DNA of 18,809 nucleotides from JAYEJB01 sp034716415 (GTDB taxonomy: Bacteria; Patescibacteriota; Patescibacteriia; SG8-24): contig JAYEJB010000014.1 in NCBI GenBank assembly GCA_034716415.1, positions 1 to 18,809 of the forward strand. Reading direction: 5' to 3'. Position numbers and translations under genes: made by a program. Below the pieces are notes generated by a model. That model was not told the DNA's origin, ran no database searches, and was given only the letters and a program-made list of their open reading frames with translations. The number at the start of each line of letters is the position of its first letter. Position 1 is the stretch's first letter. This document shows positions 1 to 6,479 of this stretch, piece by piece.

Positions 1-75
1 TGATTATATCGAGCCTGCCGAGTTGTTTGAGCGTCATTGGTAGTAAATCTTTCATACCCCCACAGACTAGCAGAG

Positions 76-118
76 GCGGAAGATTCTACTTCCCGTAAAG
101 CGGAGATTACTACTTCCC
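76..118. repeat. Imperfect 19-nt direct repeat pair
   Basis: Two similar 19-nt units lie at 76-94 and 100-118. Both begin GCGGA and end TACTTCCC, with about four mismatches between them. They sit in the gene-free first 220 bases of the window. No coding region, RNA gene or promoter could be supported in 1-220. Their function is unknown. Confidence 0.35.
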
Positions 119-220
119 TATGACACCTTGAGAGATGAGGGCGAAAAAAGAGATGGGAAGAGCAGAAGATTTGCTTTTGTTCTTTCTACCCCTTTTCCAG
201 GCCATCTGACTCCTAAAAAC

Positions 221-246
221 AAAAAAGACTCCATTTTACTGGAGTC
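221..246 (-). terminator. Rho-independent terminator of the small-protein operon
   Basis: Read on the minus strand, a GACTCC/GGAGTC stem (arms 241-246 and 227-232) with an 8-nt loop is followed by a run of six T (complement of 221-226). It lies 45 nt beyond the stop codon at 291 and ends the two-gene minus-strand operon. Confidence 0.8.
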
Positions 247-290
247 GTGAAAGCAGTTGTTCATCCGCATGGTCCTTCGGACCGGTCAGT

Positions 291-692
291 TCAGAGTACA
301 TTCCCCGCAAAGGCCGGTTCTGGACCGGAAACACGCTTGACAATCGACCGGTCGATCATGGCGATGCGGCAGTACCTCCTGCCGCACTGACGCGCGATGC
401 TGAATGGCGACTCCGACCTGCTTTCCGGCTCTGCTCCCCAGGGCTCATCATCCCCGTATTCCATCTCATCCGCGTTCGATGCGTCGATGTCGCCGCCCAA
501 CGAGATGTAATGCGTGGTGAACTCTCCACTATCGATGCACGACGTCAGGCAAGTGCCCGCACAAACGGCAGTCACAATGACGGCAATCGCCAACAGGGCG
601 TAACGGAACGCTCGCGTCCGCGTCCGATCCGTGTTCATCCCCTTGCCTGTAGCCTTTTTGGCGGCCTTCTTCTTCGCTTTCTTGCGACTCAT
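291..692 (-). CDS. Small single-pass membrane protein with Lys-rich cytoplasmic N-terminus
   Basis: The predicted protein has 133 residues. I do not recognise its family. The N-terminus (MSRKKAKKKAAKKATGKG) is strongly basic. A hydrophobic helix at about residues 30-52 (YALLAIAVIVTAVCAG) follows, so it is probably an anchored protein with an outside C-terminal part by the positive-inside rule. Cysteines occur as a CLTSC pair just after the helix and as a C-G-R-R-Y-C pair near residue 105. The ATG at 692 is chosen because it overlaps the upstream gene's TGA as ATGA and has GGGAG about 7 nt upstream. The longer open frame that starts at 905 has no such support. Translational coupling to the upstream secreted protein suggests the two act together. 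The gene call is fairly sure, the role is unknown. Confidence 0.65.
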   Translation of the reverse strand: MSRKKAKKKAAKKATGKGMNTDRTRTRAFRYALLAIAVIVTAVCAGTCLTSCIDSGEFTTHYISLGGDIDASNADEMEYGDDEPWGAEPESRSESPFSIARQCGRRYCRIAMIDRSIVKRVSGPEPAFAGNVL

Positions 693-1114
693 TGTGCATC
701 TCCCATCGTCGGTGGTGCTTGAAATTCCCCGGCGCTCTCTGGCGCTGATTCGTACGTGCAGGTACTCCTGATGGGTGGTCGTGGCCGATAAAAACGGTCC
801 GTCGATCGATTGTGGCAGATCCACAAATCGATTTGTCGGCCATCTTCCGGATGTCGTCCCTCGACCTGAATCACATCCTCCCCATCCGCGCAGCCATGAC
901 TGCAAACGAAGAATGAGTATACCCCGACAATCCGGGGTTCCTGCAATCCGATGCGACGCATCTCACTCATGATCTCGTGTTCAACGTCACTCATGAGCTG
1001 ATTCTCGCGCTCCTCCGACGGAGGCAACGCACCGCTCGCCGGCACCGCCACCGCACAAAACGCGGCCAGTGCCATCAGGATAAAGACATGCCTGATATTC
1101 AGATCTCTCAACAT
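689..1114 (-). CDS. Small secreted Cys-containing protein, unknown function
   Basis: The predicted protein has 141 residues and a clear signal peptide: a short charged start (MLRDLNIRH), a hydrophobic core at about residues 10-24 (VFILMALAAFCAVAV) and a likely cleavage site after PASGA. The mature part carries at least four cysteines (FVCSHGC, WICHN, STCTYE), suggesting disulfide bonds or a metal site. The ATG at 1114 was chosen because GGAGG lies 9 nt upstream and because it places the signal peptide at the very N-terminus. The open frame extends to 1168 without a better start. It is the first gene of a two-gene operon driven by the promoter at 1209-1237. I found no family match by eye. Confidence 0.7.
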   Translation of the reverse strand: MLRDLNIRHVFILMALAAFCAVAVPASGALPPSEERENQLMSDVEHEIMSEMRRIGLQEPRIVGVYSFFVCSHGCADGEDVIQVEGRHPEDGRQIDLWICHNRSTDRFYRPRPPIRSTCTYESAPESAGEFQAPPTMGDAQ

Positions 1115-1208
1115 TGTATTCGCCTCCCTTGCGAAAAAATTTAAGGAACCCTGCCACTCTACACTCACCCTAGGCCTTTCGGCCAGGATGCGCGGAACGC
1201 GACTAGAA

Positions 1209-1237
1209 AATATACACTACAAATACGTCCTTGTCAA
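1209..1237 (-). promoter_or_regulatory. Near-consensus sigma-70-type promoter for the small-protein operon
   Basis: On the minus strand TTGACA (1232-1237), a 17-nt spacer and TATATT (1209-1214) form an almost perfect housekeeping promoter, about 95 nt upstream of the start at 1114. It is back to back with the plus-strand promoter at 1252-1281. Confidence 0.8.
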
Positions 1238-1251
1238 TCCCCTTGCCCACC

Positions 1252-1281
1252 TTGGCGGTAAGGCTGAAGCGATGTTATACT
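1252..1281 (+). promoter_or_regulatory. Probable promoter for rpiB-rpe
   Basis: TTGGCG (1252-1257), an 18-nt spacer and TATACT (1276-1281) read towards rpiB. The predicted 5' leader of about 100 nt contains the inverted repeat at 1309-1380. The -35 is imperfect, so confidence is moderate. Confidence 0.5.
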
Positions 1282-1308
1282 TGGCAAGTGAAAAAGACTA
1301 AGAGGCCA

Positions 1309-1380
1309 AGAGTCAAGGAGTCTAAGAGATGATAGTGGCAGATCTCCACAAGACCCCAGCCTCTTAGATTCTTCGACTCC
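1309..1380 (+). repeat. Imperfect inverted repeat in the rpiB leader
   Basis: A left arm at about 1309-1328, ending GAGTCTAAGAG, and a right arm at about 1361-1380, beginning CTCTTAGA, are complementary at about 16 of 20 positions. The core GAGTC-TAAGAG motif recurs in other intergenic places (10843-10877 and, as CTCGACTC, 8511-8597). The hairpin would form in the 5' leader of the rpiB transcript. It could be a mobile or repetitive intergenic element or a leader structure. There is no T run, so it is not a terminator. Confidence 0.5.
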
Positions 1381-1391
1381 TAGACTCCCAT

Positions 1392-1865
1392 ATGCTCAAA
1401 CGACGCAAACCTACAGTTTATCTCGGGGCGGATCATGCTGCTTTCATATTGAAAGAGGATCTGCGGAAGCATCTTCTTCGCACCGGCTACAAGGTGGTGG
1501 ATATGGGCGCGTTCGACGACTCACCATCCGACTATCCGGACTTCATCATACCGGCGGTCGAAGCCGCCATGGCATCCGCGGGACGTGGTGTGGCAATCGT
1601 CTTGGGGGGCAGCGGCATCGGTGAATGTATCGCTGCCAACAAGGTCCGCGGCGCGCAAGCGGCCCTCGCCTATGACAGGTACACGGCGCGCATGTCGAGA
1701 GAACACAACAACGCCAACGTACTCTGCCTGGGCGCGCGCACGGCATCCGGAAAATCCGCGCAAGCGAAACGACTGGTCAGACTTTGGCTCGAAACCCCGT
1801 TCTCTGGCGCCACACGACACAGACGCCGCCTCAAGAAGATCAGTAAATACGAAAAAAGCACCTAA
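1392..1865 (+). CDS. rpiB: Ribose-5-phosphate isomerase B, Glu-base type
   Basis: The protein has 157 residues, the usual length for RpiB/LacAB isomerases. It interconverts ribose-5-P and ribulose-5-P in the cytoplasmic non-oxidative pentose phosphate pathway. Visible signatures are the N-terminal LGADHAAFILK phosphate/substrate loop (about 11-21), DYP (47-49), GGSGIGECIAANK (72-84), and REHNNANVLCLGAR (103-116). The catalytic Cys of E. coli RpiB (in CGTGIG) is replaced by Gly72, and Glu78 occupies the position of the catalytic Glu75 of the Mycobacterium tuberculosis enzyme (GGSGNGE). The protein therefore fits the mycobacterial-type mechanism. The start at 1392 gives the family length, but no clear Shine-Dalgarno sequence precedes it. 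The gene rpe follows 39 nt later on the same strand. Confidence 0.93.
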   Translation: MLKRRKPTVYLGADHAAFILKEDLRKHLLRTGYKVVDMGAFDDSPSDYPDFIIPAVEAAMASAGRGVAIVLGGSGIGECIAANKVRGAQAALAYDRYTARMSREHNNANVLCLGARTASGKSAQAKRLVRLWLETPFSGATRHRRRLKKISKYEKST

Positions 1866-1904
1866 CCAAGCCTGGCTTGAGACAAAAATAGCCTTAAATC
1901 AGCT

Positions 1905-2540
1905 ATGGAAATCTACCCGGCGATTCTCGCTAAAGACGAGGCTGAATTCAGAAGGAAAGTAGAACACGTACGCCCATTGGGGCTCACCGTGCATGTCGAT
2001 GTAATGGACGGCAGGTTCGTGGAAGCCAAGACCTGGGCCAGCGTCGATTCGGTCATGAGCATCATGGAAGATCTGCCGTTCCATGCGCACATGATGGTGG
2101 CCGATCCGGAACATTCGGTTCCGGTCTGGGCGGTCTCCGGCGCGGAGCGTGTCTATTTCCACATCGAATCGACGCATCGAGAAGACCTGATAATACGTTC
2201 GGTCGCCGACTGTTCGGAGCTCGGTATCACGTTGAACCCCGACACGCCGACACTGAAAATCGTACCCTGGCTCGACAGGTTCGTTTCGGTCATGGTCATG
2301 GGCGTGAAACCCGGACGCAGCGGACAGGAATTCCAGAGCATCACGCTCGACAAGATCAGGGAGATCAAGAAACTACGCCCCAACATGCACGTAATCGTAG
2401 ACGGCGGAGTCAATCCCAGTAACATCGTGGCCATCGCCAGGTCCGGAGCCGACGCGGTTGTCACCGGCAGTGCTGTGACCGATCAGGAAGACCCGATAGC
2501 CGCTGTCGAGGCTTTCGAACGGGAACTGAGGAAGCTCTAA
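1905..2540 (+). CDS. rpe: Ribulose-phosphate 3-epimerase
   Basis: The protein has 211 residues, typical for this TIM-barrel enzyme, which interconverts ribulose-5-P and xylulose-5-P using a bound divalent metal. Signatures are YPAIL (4-8), HVDVMDGRFV with His30 and Asp32 (30-39), HAHMMV with His62, GITLNPDTP (107-115), the phosphate-binding loop VMGVKPGRSGQEF (131-143) and VDGGVN with Asp166 (165-170). His, Asp, His and Asp are the expected metal and acid/base residues. The loop reads MGVKPGRSG where most bacterial enzymes have MTVNPGFGG, a divergent variant. Start ATG 1905 has no clear Shine-Dalgarno sequence. It sits in an rpiB-rpe unit closed by the terminator at 2556. Confidence 0.93.
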   Translation: MEIYPAILAKDEAEFRRKVEHVRPLGLTVHVDVMDGRFVEAKTWASVDSVMSIMEDLPFHAHMMVADPEHSVPVWAVSGAERVYFHIESTHREDLIIRSVADCSELGITLNPDTPTLKIVPWLDRFVSVMVMGVKPGRSGQEFQSITLDKIREIKKLRPNMHVIVDGGVNPSNIVAIARSGADAVVTGSAVTDQEDPIAAVEAFERELRKL

Positions 2541-2555
2541 TCCGAACAGGCATGG

Positions 2556-2580
2556 AAAACCGCATGGGCGGTTTTTTGTT
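2556..2580 (+). terminator. Rho-independent terminator after rpe
   Basis: AAAACCGC (2556-2563) pairs with GCGGTTTT (2568-2575) around a 4-nt loop, followed by a T-rich tail to 2580. It lies 16 nt after the rpe stop and separates rpiB-rpe from the transketolase operon, which has its own promoter. Confidence 0.8.
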
Positions 2581-2622
2581 TAATTTTAGCTTAGAAAACG
2601 ACATTCAGACCCTAAATTCCGA

Positions 2623-2651
2623 ATGACAGCGACCTTAAAATAAGGTATAAT
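2623..2651 (+). promoter_or_regulatory. Promoter of the transketolase-aldolase-kinase operon
   Basis: ATGACA (2623-2628), a 17-nt spacer and a perfect TATAAT (2646-2651) lie 35 nt upstream of the transketolase N-subunit start. The expected transcript start is near 2658, giving a leader of about 28 nt. Confidence 0.8.
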
Positions 2652-2686
2652 TAGATAAGAATTATATTTCTGCGACACACAACCGC

Positions 2687-3547
2687 ATGAGTCACATCCA
2701 CGACGATAAAGTCAAGAAACTGGAAATAATCGCCACAAACATCCGCAAGGATATCATCAAGATGCTCTTTGAGGCTGGTTCGGGACATCCGGCAGGTTCA
2801 CTAGGCATGGCCGATGTCTTCACCGCGCTATATTTTCAGATTATGCACCATAAACCGAAAAATCCGGACTGGAAGGGCAGGGACAGGCTGATCCTGTCGA
2901 ACGGACACATCTGCCCGGTGAGATACGCGGCGATGGCGTACGCGGGATACTTTCCGAAAAAAGAGCTGATGACGTTGCGGAAATTCGGCACACGCCTTCA
3001 GGGCCATCCGGAACGAATGCGATTGCCGGGGCTCGAATCGACTTCCGGGCCGCTTGGGGCAGGTCTGGCTCAGGCGGCCGGTCTCGCATACGCGGCAAAG
3101 ATGGACGGGATGCGCTGGCGCACTTATGCGGTGACTTCCGACGGCGAACACGGAGCCGGACCGCACTGGGAAGCGGTGCTCTTCGCCGGCAAGCACAGAC
3201 TCGCCAACCTCACCAATATCATCGACCGCAACAACATACAGATAGACGGCAGGACCGAAGACGTAATGCCGCTCGAGCCACTCAGAAAGAAATATGAATC
3301 ATTCAACTGGCATGTCATCGAGGTCGACGGCAACGATGTGCGTCAGATCATCGAAGCGGTCAACATCGCCAAGGCCATCACCGAGAAACCGACCGCAATC
3401 ATCGCACACAATATCCCGGGACGCGGGGTGAGCTTCATGGAGGGTGATTTCAGATGGCACGGAAAGACGCCAAACGCCGATGAGACCGACAGGGCATTGG
3501 AGGAGCTCCGCGCACTCGGTGACAGATTAAGATCGGATCATGAATGA
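2687..3547 (+). CDS. tktA1: Transketolase, N-terminal (thiamine diphosphate-binding) subunit
   Basis: The protein has 286 residues and corresponds to the N-terminal half of a full-length transketolase. With the next gene it should transfer two-carbon ketol units between pentose, triose, tetrose and hexose phosphates. Motifs are GSGHPAGSLG (about 32-41), RLILSNGH (66-73), TSGPLGAGLAQAAG (118-131), and the metal/ThDP motif that starts at SDGEHGAG (SDG in place of the usual GDG) and ends at IIDRNNIQIDG about 30 residues later. The stop codon overlaps the start of the C subunit by 8 nt, so the two are translated together. Split transketolases are common in archaea and in several bacterial groups. 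The symbol is a descriptive choice. Start ATG 2687 has no strong Shine-Dalgarno sequence. Confidence 0.92.
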   Translation: MSHIHDDKVKKLEIIATNIRKDIIKMLFEAGSGHPAGSLGMADVFTALYFQIMHHKPKNPDWKGRDRLILSNGHICPVRYAAMAYAGYFPKKELMTLRKFGTRLQGHPERMRLPGLESTSGPLGAGLAQAAGLAYAAKMDGMRWRTYAVTSDGEHGAGPHWEAVLFAGKHRLANLTNIIDRNNIQIDGRTEDVMPLEPLRKKYESFNWHVIEVDGNDVRQIIEAVNIAKAITEKPTAIIAHNIPGRGVSFMEGDFRWHGKTPNADETDRALEELRALGDRLRSDHE

Positions 3548-4541
3548 CACGGATATGTATGACCCGAAAATGAAACTCTGTCCCGACCTTACGGTCACAG
3601 AGTCCCTCACGAAATCCGCTACACGGGACGGCTTCGGCGAAGGCTTGATGCTTGCGGCCGACCGATTCGACAACGTGGTGGGCGTATGCGCTGACGTGAC
3701 GGATTCGGTCCGAATGGCCGACTTCAAACTCAACTATCCGGACAGGTTCATACAGATAGGTGTGTCTGAACAGCTGCTGGTAGCGCTCGGCGTGGGCCTG
3801 GCGATGGCAGACAAGATCCCTTTCGTGGCCTCCTTCGCGATATTCTGCCCGGGTCGCGCGTGGGAGCAGATCAGGACGAACGTTTGCCTGAATGGAGCGA
3901 ACGTCAAGATCGTCGGTTCACACGCCGGTGTAACGGTCGGGCCGGACGGCGCATCACATCAGGCCACAGAGGACATCGCGATCATGCGATGTATCCCGGG
4001 AATATCGGTCGTCGTCCCATGTGACGCGCTTCAGGCCAAAAAAGCGACACTGGCCATCGCCGACACGGAAGGTCCGGCATACCTGCGTGCGGCGCGGGAA
4101 AACTCGCCCGTATTCACTACGGAAGAAACGCCGTTCGATATCGGAAAAGCGCAGGTCCTTCGCAAGGGGAAGGATGTCGCGATCGTCGCCTGCGGTTCGC
4201 TGGTCTACAGGGCGCTGTCGGCGGCCGAGGAACTCGCCGACGAGGGGCTGGACTGCACCGTCATCAACAATCACACCGTCAAACCACTTGATGAAGATAC
4301 ACTGATCGCGGCAGCGGAAAGATGCGGTGCTGTCGTAACCGCTGAAGACCACCAAATTCGGGGTGGTATGGGATCGGCCGTAGCCGAGGCCCTCGCGCAG
4401 ACCCACCCCGTACCGATGGAACTCATCGGTCTGAAGGACGAATTCGGACAGTCAGGAGATGCCGACAGGCTCGTCGAACACTACGGCCTGGGAATCAAAC
4501 ATATTAAAGACGCCGCCAGGAAAGCGGTCGAACGTAAATGA
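3540..4541 (+). CDS. tktA2: Transketolase, C-terminal (pyrimidine-binding) subunit
   Basis: The protein has 333 residues and holds the pyrimidine-binding domain followed by the C-terminal transketolase domain. IGVSEQ (73-78) includes Glu77, the expected catalytic Glu that activates thiamine diphosphate. SFAIFCPGRAWEQIR and SHAGVTVGPDGASHQATEDIA are characteristic active-site and subunit-interface segments. AEDHQIRGGMGSAVAE marks the C-terminal domain. It should form a heterotetramer with the N subunit encoded just upstream, which it overlaps by 8 nt. The aldolase gene starts 6 nt after its stop. A 1-deoxyxylulose-5-phosphate synthase or a pyruvate dehydrogenase E1 beta subunit is less likely, because the flanking genes are pentose phosphate genes. 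Confidence 0.92.
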   Translation: MNDTDMYDPKMKLCPDLTVTESLTKSATRDGFGEGLMLAADRFDNVVGVCADVTDSVRMADFKLNYPDRFIQIGVSEQLLVALGVGLAMADKIPFVASFAIFCPGRAWEQIRTNVCLNGANVKIVGSHAGVTVGPDGASHQATEDIAIMRCIPGISVVVPCDALQAKKATLAIADTEGPAYLRAARENSPVFTTEETPFDIGKAQVLRKGKDVAIVACGSLVYRALSAAEELADEGLDCTVINNHTVKPLDEDTLIAAAERCGAVVTAEDHQIRGGMGSAVAEALAQTHPVPMELIGLKDEFGQSGDADRLVEHYGLGIKHIKDAARKAVERK

Positions 4542-4547
4542 CCTAAT

Positions 4548-5489
4548 ATGATGACTACTCTCAAAAAAATCCTTTCAACGGCAGACCGCGGCAAGTACGC
4601 CGTCGGTGCGTTCAATATCAACAACCTCGAAGTGCTCCAGGCGGTCATCGAAACCGCGACCGAACTGAACTCGCCGGTAATCGTTCAGACTACCGAGGGT
4701 GCCATAGAGTACGCCGGACTGGATTACCTGGTCGCCATGGTCAAAGTGGCCGCCAAAGCTCCGGTGCCTGTCGCACTACATCTCGACCACGGCAAGGATC
4801 TTAAGGTGGTGAAGAAAACCATCGATGCCGGTTATACCTCGGTCATGTACGACGGATCGATTCTCCCCTACAAGGAGAACGTCCGCAACACACGCAAGGT
4901 GGTCAGCTGGGCGCACCGGAAAGGTGTTTCAGTCGAAGCGGAGATCGGTGCCATTCAAGGTGTCGAAGATCTGGTGAGCGTATCCGAAAAACAAGCGTTC
5001 TTCACCGATCCGGACGAAGCGCTTCGTTTCTGGAAAGAGACCGATTGCGACGCGCTGGCGATATCGATCGGCACGGCGCATGGCCCGAACAAGTTCAAGA
5101 CCAAGGCCGAACTGGATATTCCCCGCCTGAAGAAAATCGACGCGTTGGTCAAAGTACCGCTTGTACTGCATGGGGCATCGGAAATCGACGAGGAGATGGT
5201 CAAGCTCGCCGGAAAAAACTGCAACGTGTTCGGCGACTGTAACCGGCTCGCGAAAGCCAAGGGTGTGCCAGACACTGAAATCCGTAAGGCCATCCGCGCG
5301 GGAATCCGCAAGGTCAACATCGACTCTGACCTGCGTATCGCCTTTACTGCCGGAATCAGACAGGCCATCATAAAAAAGAACGATACGATCGATCCCAGGA
5401 AGCTACTCGCACCGTCGAAAGAACTCATGAAAGACGTGGTACGCGACAGGATGCGGGTGTTCGGCTGTAAGGGCAGGGCAAAAAAGTAG
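4548..5489 (+). CDS. fba: Class II fructose-bisphosphate aldolase
   Basis: The protein has 313 residues and is a zinc-dependent class II aldolase of the FbaA/GatY/KbaY family, condensing dihydroxyacetone-P with glyceraldehyde-3-P (or cleaving fructose-1,6-bisP). LHLDHGKD (77-84) has the catalytic Asp80 and zinc ligand His81. VEAEIGAIQG (129-138) has Glu132. SIGTAHGPNK (173-182) has zinc ligand His178. VLHGASEI (206-213) has zinc ligand His208. KVNIDSDLR near residue 265 is the phosphate-binding end. Tagatose-bisphosphate aldolase is an alternative, but the transketolase neighbours favour the fructose substrate. It lies 6 nt after the transketolase gene and 9 nt before the PfkB kinase gene, clearly in one operon. 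Confidence 0.92.
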   Translation: MMTTLKKILSTADRGKYAVGAFNINNLEVLQAVIETATELNSPVIVQTTEGAIEYAGLDYLVAMVKVAAKAPVPVALHLDHGKDLKVVKKTIDAGYTSVMYDGSILPYKENVRNTRKVVSWAHRKGVSVEAEIGAIQGVEDLVSVSEKQAFFTDPDEALRFWKETDCDALAISIGTAHGPNKFKTKAELDIPRLKKIDALVKVPLVLHGASEIDEEMVKLAGKNCNVFGDCNRLAKAKGVPDTEIRKAIRAGIRKVNIDSDLRIAFTAGIRQAIIKKNDTIDPRKLLAPSKELMKDVVRDRMRVFGCKGRAKK

Positions 5490-5498
5490 GCAGTCGTT

Positions 5499-6479
5499 AT
5501 GTTGGACGTAATCACAATCGGATCGGCGACCAAGGACGTTTTCGTAAAGAGCGCCGCGCTTGAGATCCAGGAATCCGACACTCCCCCGTTCGCGTTGGAG
5601 GCCTGTTTTCCGTTGGGGGCCAAAGTGAACATCGATGAGCTGACATTCCAGACGGGTGGGGGCGCAACGAACGCCGCGGCGACGTTCGCCCAGCTCGGAT
5701 TCAAGACGGCGACGGTCAGCTCCATCGGCGAGGACCCGAACGGCCGCGAAATCTGTACGGAATACAAATCGTACGGCATTTCCGAAAAGTTCCTGCAGAA
5801 AAATACGGAAGACCAGACCGCGTACTCCATCATCATCGTCGCGGGTAGCGGTGAACGGACGATTCTCGTCTATCGTGGCGCATCACGCGAAATAGATCCG
5901 GAACGGATTCCCTGGAACAAGCTAAAAGCCAAATGGTTCTACCTCACCTCGTTGGGTGGAGACATCGAGCTGGTCGGACGAATCCTGGAACACGCGAAAA
6001 ACGCAGGCATTAAAGTGGCCTGGAACCCGGGTAATGGTGAACTGAAGCGGGGTATCGACGAGCTGGAACCGCTCATCCGCAAGGTGGACATCTTCAACCT
6101 CAACCGAGAAGAGGCTTCCGCACTTACCGGTATCGGGACCGGGGATCTGAACGCGATCATCGCGAGGCTCAAGGGCCTGCCGAAACGCGTACTCCTCATC
6201 ACTGACGGGATGGGTGGCACATATTCCGCTGAGGGCGAAGAGGTGTTGCATAGCGACATCATCGAAGTGCCCCGTGTCAACACGACAGGCGCAGGTGACG
6301 CTTTCGGATCGGGTTTCGTTGCCGGAATACTGCGACGTGACGACGTCAGGCACGCGCTCGCTGTCGGAACATGGAACGCGACCGGCCTGGTCCAGGAGAT
6401 GGGCGCCAAACGGGGATTGCTCATCGCGTTCCCGTCCGACGAAAACATCAACAAAGTCACCATAGAACCATGGAAGTGA
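5499..6479 (+). CDS. PfkB-family carbohydrate kinase
   Basis: The protein has 326 residues with the ribokinase-like fold. The first PfkB signature is GGGATNAAATFAQLG (about 53-67). The second is NTTGAGDAFGSGF (261-273), with the anion hole and catalytic base Asp267. The usual Asp two residues before the GAGD loop (DTTGAGD) is Asn261 here. Substrate is not readable from sequence. Position next to fba suggests it could phosphorylate fructose-6-P, replacing classical phosphofructokinase, but ribokinase or a nucleoside kinase is equally possible. The gene overlaps the start of the membrane-protein gene by 10 nt. Start ATG 5499 is 9 nt after the fba stop, without a clear Shine-Dalgarno sequence. 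Confidence 0.88.
   Translation: MLDVITIGSATKDVFVKSAALEIQESDTPPFALEACFPLGAKVNIDELTFQTGGGATNAAATFAQLGFKTATVSSIGEDPNGREICTEYKSYGISEKFLQKNTEDQTAYSIIIVAGSGERTILVYRGASREIDPERIPWNKLKAKWFYLTSLGGDIELVGRILEHAKNAGIKVAWNPGNGELKRGIDELEPLIRKVDIFNLNREEASALTGIGTGDLNAIIARLKGLPKRVLLITDGMGGTYSAEGEEVLHSDIIEVPRVNTTGAGDAFGSGFVAGILRRDDVRHALAVGTWNATGLVQEMGAKRGLLIAFPSDENINKVTIEPWK

Noticed and set aside
291..905. A 204-residue minus-strand frame starting at 905
   Set aside because: Its first 71 residues lie inside the secreted-protein gene, are Arg/Trp-rich and have no ribosome binding site. The internal ATG at 692 has a stop-start overlap and a Shine-Dalgarno sequence.
6371..6469. N-terminal extension of the CorA-like protein
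   Set aside because: It would overlap the kinase gene by 109 nt and reads as low-complexity basic sequence. ATG at 6470 with a 10-nt overlap fits the operon.
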